From Streptomyces pyxinae (lineage in GTDB: Bacteria; Actinomycetota; Actinomycetes; Streptomycetales; Streptomycetaceae): 64,000 nucleotides of DNA. The first letter of the stretch is position 1. Each line of letters starts with the position of its first letter. The translations under genes were made by a program, and so were the position numbers. Below, piece by piece: positions 59,940 to 64,000 of the stretch. Location: the NCBI RefSeq assembly GCF_024756275.1, contig NZ_JANUGQ010000010.1, forward strand, positions 124,001 through 188,000, in the 5' to 3' direction. A model generated the notes under the pieces. It made no database searches. It saw nothing but the letters and a program-made list of their open reading frames with translations, and was not told the origin of the DNA.

Positions 59940-60815
59940 TCAGGCCGGTGAGCCGGCGGCGGTCAGGAACCCGCGGACGTACCCGGCCACGGTGTCCAGA
60001 TGGCTTTCGAGCAGGAAGTGGCCGCCGCCGGGAACCAGACGGATCTCCGCGTCCGGCAGGTCCCTGGCGAAGGCACGCGCTCCGTCCGGACCGAAGATCT
60101 CGTCGCCCGCGCCCCAGACCGCGAGAAGGGGGACCTGGCGTTCCCGGAAGTAGGCGTGCACCCGGGGGTAGAGAAGCCGATTGCCGGCGTAGTCGCGGAA
60201 CAGGGCGAGCTGCGCGAGGTCGTTGCCCGGCCGACTCACCTCGCGGTGATCGGTGGCCCAGGTGTCGGGGTCGACCAGCTCGGGCCGGTCCACCCCGTGC
60301 AGGTACTGCCAGCGGATGGCGTCGAGCGAGAGCGCGGCGCGGACGGCGGGTTCGGTCCGGGGGCCCGGATCCTCGGCGTACGCCCACACGGGCTGCCAGA
60401 ACTCCGGTACGAAGCCGTCCTCGTAGGCGTTGCCGTTCTGCGTGATCACCGCGGTGACCGCGTCCGGGGCGCGCAGCGCCAGCCGCCAGCCGACGGGGGC
60501 GCCGTAGTCCTGTACGTAGACGGCGTACCGGGTGACGCCGAGCTGGGCCAGCAGGGCCTCGGTGACATCGGCCAGCGAGTCGAAGGTGTAGTCGAACGCG
60601 TCCGCGGGCGGGGCGTCGGAGTTGCCGAAGCCGAGGTGGTCGGGGGCGATGACGCGGAAGCGATCGGCCAGCGCCGGAATGAGATGGCGGAACATGCGCG
60701 AACTGGTGGGGAATCCGTGCAGGAGGACGAGCACGGGCGCCTCGCGGGCACCGGCCTCACGGTAGAAGACGCGATGCTCCCCCACGGTCGCGTACTGGTG
60801 GCGGATCTCGACCAT
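59940..60815 (-). CDS. Alpha/beta hydrolase (haloalkane dehalogenase/epoxide hydrolase-like)
   Basis: A 291-aa enzyme with GAGGGG upstream of ATG 60815. HGFPTSSRMFRHLIP is the oxyanion motif; the nucleophile elbow VQDYGAPVGW places an Asp (D103), as in haloalkane dehalogenases and epoxide hydrolases rather than Ser esterases. The acid D238 (GAGDEIFG) and His266 (PGGGHFLLE) complete the triad. DHLGFGNSD is also family-typical. It is expected to be a cytoplasmic hydrolase of an epoxide or halide; the substrate is unknown. It is divergent from a CGNR regulator across a short gap carrying repeated motifs, which suggests regulation by that protein. Confidence 0.9.
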   Translation of the reverse strand: MVEIRHQYATVGEHRVFYREAGAREAPVLVLLHGFPTSSRMFRHLIPALADRFRVIAPDHLGFGNSDAPPADAFDYTFDSLADVTEALLAQLGVTRYAVYVQDYGAPVGWRLALRAPDAVTAVITQNGNAYEDGFVPEFWQPVWAYAEDPGPRTEPAVRAALSLDAIRWQYLHGVDRPELVDPDTWATDHREVSRPGNDLAQLALFRDYAGNRLLYPRVHAYFRERQVPLLAVWGAGDEIFGPDGARAFARDLPDAEIRLVPGGGHFLLESHLDTVAGYVRGFLTAAGSPA

Positions 60816-60817
60816 GA

Positions 60818-60906
60818 CTAACCCCTCAAAGCCGTTTTGATGGTTACCTCTGGTCGTTCAGTAGACCCGTCATCGAGTAACCTGTCAATCGACTTGATGG
60901 GGTTAG
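60818..60906. promoter_or_regulatory. Divergent control region with repeated TCAA-N5-TTGA/GGTTA motifs
   Basis: TCAAAGCCGTTTTGATGG (60826-60843, followed by TTACC) and TCAATCGACTTGATGGGG (60885-60902, followed by TTAG) are related repeats, each an inverted TCAA/TTGA core followed by GG and TTA. CTAACCCCTCAA (60818-60829) also pairs with TTGATGGGGTTAG (60894-60906) except for one extra base. They flank the AT-richer promoters of the divergent hydrolase and CGNR genes. Confidence 0.55.
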
Positions 60907-60924
60907 CCGGGGAGGAGGTGGGAG

Positions 60925-61455
60925 GTGGGAGCCGTGCTGGACGACGAGGCCCTGATGCGGGCGCTGAACAGCACCCCCGTCACGGACGGCCGGGCCCGGG
61001 ATCTGTGGCGCGACGACCGCGTGGTGGACGGCTGGGCGCGGGAGCACAGCGGCTCAGGCACCGGCGGTGACGAGGAGCGCCGGTGGCTGCGCGCCGCCCG
61101 GGACGCGCTCCAGGCGGCGGAGACGGGCACAGCGGTGGAAACGGGCGCTGCGGCGGAGCCCCGGCTGCGGGAGGTCCTCGCGGGCGTGCGCAAGGTCCCG
61201 CGGCCCGGCGCCGCGGGCCTCACCTGGCACCTGGAGGTGGAGCCGGAGCGCCGGCTCGCCGTGGAACTCGTCCTCGCGTGGGCGGACGTCAAGGAGCGCA
61301 TGCCCGGCCGGCTGCGGCCGTGCGCGAACCCCGAGTGCCGGCTCTTCCTGCTGGACCGCAGCCGCGCCAACACCGCGCGGTGGTGCTCCATGAAGACCTG
61401 CGGGAACCGGCTGAAGGCCCGCCGGCACCAGGCTCGGACACGGGAGACCCCCTGA
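60925..61455 (+). CDS. CGNR zinc finger regulator (ABATE-CGNR)
   Basis: A 176-aa protein beginning at GTG 60925 after GGAGGAGG. An N-terminal ABATE-like domain starts NSTPVTDGRARDLWRDD. The C-terminal zinc finger is CANPECRLFLLDRSRANTARWCSMKTCGNRLKARRHQ, with Cys4 (CxxxxC...CxxxxC) and the eponymous CGNR. The family consists of putative DNA-binding regulators, often adjacent to hydrolase or transporter genes. The divergent gene is an alpha/beta hydrolase, the likely target. The ligand is unknown. Confidence 0.9.
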   Translation: MGAVLDDEALMRALNSTPVTDGRARDLWRDDRVVDGWAREHSGSGTGGDEERRWLRAARDALQAAETGTAVETGAAAEPRLREVLAGVRKVPRPGAAGLTWHLEVEPERRLAVELVLAWADVKERMPGRLRPCANPECRLFLLDRSRANTARWCSMKTCGNRLKARRHQARTRETP

Positions 61456-61497
61456 TCCGAGCCGAGCACCGGCGGGCGGGCGGCCGCCGGACGCGGT

Positions 61498-61875
61498 TCA
61501 GCCGGCGGGGCGAGCGTCCCGCGCGTCCCGGAGAGCGGGTTGTACGTCCTCTCCCAGCACGAGGTGCGCCGCCCTGCCGGGCAGGGCGGGCAACTCCGCC
61601 CAGTGGGTGACGACTTCGTCACTGTCGAGGTCGTAGGCGTATCCGTCGGAGTCGACGAAGCAGTTCCGCTGCTCCGTCCCGTCCGCGGCGAAGTGCAGGG
61701 TGGCGAAGACCATCGGCCTCACCAGCCAGAACTCCTCGCCCACTCCCGTCTCCAACTCGGCGGCGCTCTCGGGCGGGTAGCGGCCCGTGGTCGCCACCGC
61801 CACCGGCGTACCGCCGCGCCGCGGCAGCCTCTCGCGTGCGTCGACCCAGGTCACCGTGGTGTCCAGTCGCGTCAT
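61498..61875 (-). CDS. Uncharacterised small protein (possibly AQJ64_40280 family)
   Basis: A 125-aa protein with a GAGAGGGCGGG region upstream of ATG 61875. It is beta-rich and soluble: TTVTWVDARERLPRRGGTPVAVATTGRYP, then EEFWLVRPMVFATLHFAADGTEQRNCFVDSDGYAYDLDSDEVVTHWAELPALP. I associate this with a small family called AQJ64_40280, but the memory is not firm. No catalytic motif is recognisable. Convergent with the CGNR gene, only 42 bp apart. Confidence 0.72.
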   Translation of the reverse strand: MTRLDTTVTWVDARERLPRRGGTPVAVATTGRYPPESAAELETGVGEEFWLVRPMVFATLHFAADGTEQRNCFVDSDGYAYDLDSDEVVTHWAELPALPGRAAHLVLGEDVQPALRDARDARPAG

Positions 61876-62078
61876 TCCCGCCCTCTCTCCTCGGTTCGGC
61901 CCCTGTCCGGTCCTACCCCGTACCGACGCGTGGCAGCAAGGGCCCCGGCCCTGAGAAGGACCGGCCCGGGGCCCACCGGGGTCGCCCGCGCCGCCGAGCC
62001 GGCGCACCGACTCGGCGGGGCACCGCACTCCGGCGCCGGCGTCCCGGCGGAACGGGCCCGTCCGCCGGACGCGGTCCC

Positions 62079-62084
62079 TAGGCT
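62079..62084 (+). promoter_or_regulatory. -10 box of a probable leaderless transcript
   Basis: TAGGCT ends 6 nt before ATG 62091, and no ribosome site is present. This fits transcription starting at the start codon. No clear -35 is visible. Confidence 0.45.
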
Positions 62085-62090
62085 TCGGTC

Positions 62091-62690
62091 ATGACGAGCC
62101 GTAACCGGATCTCCGCCCTGGTGTTCCTGCCCGTGACCATTCTCGCGACCGCCGCGGCACTGCGCGGCACGCTCCTCTTCGAGGAGGTCAGGATCACGCC
62201 CCGGATGTATCCCCGGGTCCCGCCACCGGACGGCCCGGACCTGACCGAGCGGGAGAAGGAGTACCTGGACTGGCTGGACTCCTACGTCTCCTGGCTGGTC
62301 CGGGTCGCCAGATCGCACCAGAGGTGCTACACGGCGCTGATGTGCGCGTCGGGGTTCTCCTCGCTCGCGGTCAGCTTCGTCCTGGTCGTCCGGGCACCGA
62401 TCTGGGCGCCCGCCCTCCTGACCTTCCTCGCAGGCGCCGGCCAGCTCCTTCTCGCCAACATGCGGAACCAGAAGCTCTCCCTGACGATCCACGAACAGTC
62501 CGTGCGGCTGCAGAGGTTACGGAGGGATTTCGCCTTCGCGGAACCGGCGCGGGACGACCGAGCGGCCCGAAAACGGTTCACGGAATTCCGCGAGGCCGTG
62601 GAAAGGATCAAGGAGGACTACGGGACCCGGGCGTTCGGGATAAGAGGCCAGGAACCGATTCAGCCGCCGCTGCCGACGGCCACCGGCTGA
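62091..62690 (+). CDS. Two-helix membrane protein (SLATT/DUF4231-like) with TTA codon
   Basis: A 199-aa protein. A first hydrophobic stretch (ALVFLPVTILATAAALRG) is followed by a soluble helix (TEREKEYLDWLDSYVSWLVRVARSHQRC). A membrane pair comes next (YTALMCASGFSSLAVSFVLVV, WAPALLTFLAGAGQLLLA), then a long helical C-terminus (RNQKLSLTIHEQSVRLQRLRRDFAFAEPARDDRAARKRFTEFREAVERIKEDY). The two close helices and the tail pattern resemble SLATT/DUF4231-type 2TM proteins, some of which are predicted pore-forming defence effectors; the assignment is tentative. Leu at nt 62517-62519 is TTA, so translation should depend on bldA. Probably leaderless. Confidence 0.72.
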   Translation: MTSRNRISALVFLPVTILATAAALRGTLLFEEVRITPRMYPRVPPPDGPDLTEREKEYLDWLDSYVSWLVRVARSHQRCYTALMCASGFSSLAVSFVLVVRAPIWAPALLTFLAGAGQLLLANMRNQKLSLTIHEQSVRLQRLRRDFAFAEPARDDRAARKRFTEFREAVERIKEDYGTRAFGIRGQEPIQPPLPTATG

Positions 62691-62996
62691 GACCACCGGC
62701 CGAGCGGGCGCCGGACGGCCCGTCCGGCCGCTGTGGACCCGCTGTCCACCGGTGTACGGCCGCCGCGCCTGCGGGCGCCGGAGCGGGGCGTGCGTCCTGT
62801 GCGCTGCCCGCCCCGCCGCCTCTCCGGAGAGGTTTAATGGCGCTGAGGTACGTCGCAGGCCGACAGCGGCATCGCCGGGCGCCGCCGCGCACCGCGCGGG
62901 CCGGTGCCCCCGTTCCCGTCCCGGGCCCCGGTCCCGGCCAGGGGTGAGCCGTTCGCCGCCCTGCTCGCCGCTCGCCGACCGACTGGGGAGACACCG
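62691..62996. other. Intergenic region (306 bp) upstream of second dhaK
   Basis: A GC-rich region with a small AT-richer island around 62830 (GGTTTAATGGCGC). Promoters of the second dha operon are likely here, but no confident -35/-10 pair, operator or small gene was found. Confidence 0.35.
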
Positions 62997-63989
62997 ATGA
63001 AGATGCTGATCAATGTGGCGGAGACAGTGGTGGCGGACGCCCTGCGGGGCATCGCCGCCGCGCATCCGGAGCTCACCGTGGACGTGGAGCGGCGGGTGGT
63101 GCTGCGGCGGGACGCGCCGGTGGCCGGGAAGGTGGCGCTGGTCTCGGGGGGCGGGTCGGGGCACGAGCCGCTGCACGCCGGATTCGTGGGACCCGGGATG
63201 CTGACGGCGGCGTGTCCGGGCGAGGTGTTCACCAGCCCGGTGCCCGACCAGCTGGTGCGCGCGGCGGCAGCGGTGGACAGCGGCGCGGGGGTGCTGTTCG
63301 TCGTCAAGAACTACACGGGTGACGTGCTGAACTTCGGACTCGCCGCCGAGCTGGCCGAGGACGAGGGCATACAGGTGGCCCGGGTGCTGGTGGACGACGA
63401 CGTGGCGGTGGCGGCCGGTCCGGACACGGCCGGCCGGCGCGGCACCGGGGCGACCCTGTTCGTGGAGAAGATCGCGGGTGCCGCCGCCGAGGAGGGCGCC
63501 CCGCTGGAGCGGGTGGAGGCGATCGCCCGGCGGGTGAACGCCCGGTCGCGGAGCTTCGGGGTCGCGCTCACCGCGGTCGCCACCCCGGCCAGGGGCGGCC
63601 CGACCTTCGACCTGCCGCCGGGCGAGCTGGAGCTGGGCATCGGCATCCACGGCGAGCCGGGCGTGGAGCGGCGCGCCATGATGACCGCGCGGGAGATCGC
63701 GGACCACGCGGTGGACGCCGTCCTCACCGACCTGGACCCGGACGGCCCGGTGCTCGCGCTGGTCAACGGCATGGGCGGGACGCCGCTGCTGGAGCTCTAC
63801 GGCTTCGCCGCCGAGGTCCACCGGGTGCTGGCCGAGCGCGGGGTGCCGGTGGCCCGCTCGCTGGTGGGCAACTATGTGACCTCGCTGGACATGGCGGGCG
63901 CCTCGGTCACGCTCTGCGCGGCCGACGAGGAGCTGGTGCGGCTCTGGGACGCGCCGGTCGCCACCCCCGCGCTGCGGTGGGGCCGGTGA
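62997..63989 (+). CDS. dhaK: Dihydroxyacetone kinase subunit DhaK (second copy)
   Basis: A 330-aa protein with GGGGAGA before ATG 62997; the 31-residue upstream extension is not used. SGGGSGHEPLHAGFVGPGMLTAACPGEVFTSP, KNYTGDVLNFG (Asp109), RRGTGATLFVEK and GIGIHGEPG (His218) are intact, and it looks like the canonical PTS-type DhaK. Its stop overlaps (GTGA) a GTG at 63986, presumably the next gene, probably dhaL, cut off by the window. The paralogue at 36645 is clearly different in sequence. It converts dihydroxyacetone to its phosphate with DhaL and DhaM (family knowledge). Confidence 0.94.
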   Translation: MKMLINVAETVVADALRGIAAAHPELTVDVERRVVLRRDAPVAGKVALVSGGGSGHEPLHAGFVGPGMLTAACPGEVFTSPVPDQLVRAAAAVDSGAGVLFVVKNYTGDVLNFGLAAELAEDEGIQVARVLVDDDVAVAAGPDTAGRRGTGATLFVEKIAGAAAEEGAPLERVEAIARRVNARSRSFGVALTAVATPARGGPTFDLPPGELELGIGIHGEPGVERRAMMTAREIADHAVDAVLTDLDPDGPVLALVNGMGGTPLLELYGFAAEVHRVLAERGVPVARSLVGNYVTSLDMAGASVTLCAADEELVRLWDAPVATPALRWGR

Positions 63990-64000
63990 GCGGAGTGCTG
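63986..64000 (+). CDS. Start of next gene, probably dhaL (3' truncated by window)
   Basis: Only five codons are visible. The GTG overlaps the dhaK stop in the GTGA arrangement seen elsewhere in this window, and dhaK is usually followed by dhaL. This rests on position only. Confidence 0.4.

Overview
The window is about 64 kb of very GC-rich DNA from a Streptomyces or close relative. The evidence is GTGA start/stop overlaps, GTG starts, an AfsA/ScbA-type butyrolactone synthase next to an ArpA-like receptor, SpoIIE-type phosphatases, two genes carrying the rare TTA codon, and a large type VII secretion-like locus. No rRNA, tRNA, CRISPR array, insertion sequence or prophage was seen. Most of the first 33 kb and the last 6 kb is ordinary chromosomal content; the two stand-out regions are 33.0-37.6 kb and 39.6-58.4 kb.

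1-13.4 kb: a Rieske/FAD oxidoreductase translationally coupled to a heme-oxygenase-like iron protein, a multi-domain PP2C phosphatase with its own anti-sigma-like kinase domain, a PHP hydrolase, a PLD-like/LuxR regulator, a MmyB-type regulator, an ECM4-type glutathione transferase, a succinate-semialdehyde dehydrogenase and a BrkB membrane protein. 13.6-25.3 kb: a FUSC protein coupled to a stress-type SDR, a divergent TetR/NTF2-like pair with two identical-architecture operators, a secreted metalloprotease, an MBL hydrolase, a SAV_915-like/lysA operon, a membrane protein, an F420-reductase-like enzyme and two small hypothetical genes. 25.7-32.9 kb: an SDR/DUF2867-like protein coupled to photolyase, a flavin monooxygenase, and a second PAS/GAF/PP2C phosphatase.

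33.0-37.6 kb: a signalling island. A butyrolactone receptor is divergent from the A-factor-type synthase, followed by a HAD phosphatase with a good promoter/operator, and convergent dhaK-dhaL genes for dihydroxyacetone kinase. A-factor-type synthases use dihydroxyacetone phosphate and the pathway includes a dephosphorylation, so the island may carry precursor supply, synthesis and receptor together (inference).

39.6-58.4 kb: a type VII secretion-like locus. Three coupled + strand genes encode an ECF sigma factor, a membrane protein with a long Pro-rich tail carrying six copies of a short motif, and a 1564-aa EssC/EccC-type ATPase. Two - strand WXG100-like genes follow, one with a Thr-rich beta-type tail. 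Divergent from these are a 2245-aa effector-like protein (helical head, membrane segment, Pro-rich linker, GT-A-like and OTU-like regions) and, coupled to it, an EccA-like AAA ATPase fused to a beta-helix. This is the best candidate for an undescribed system. 58.6-64 kb: a ricin-lectin membrane protein, an alpha/beta hydrolase divergent from a CGNR regulator, small unknown genes including a TTA-containing two-helix membrane protein, and a second dhaK at the window edge.
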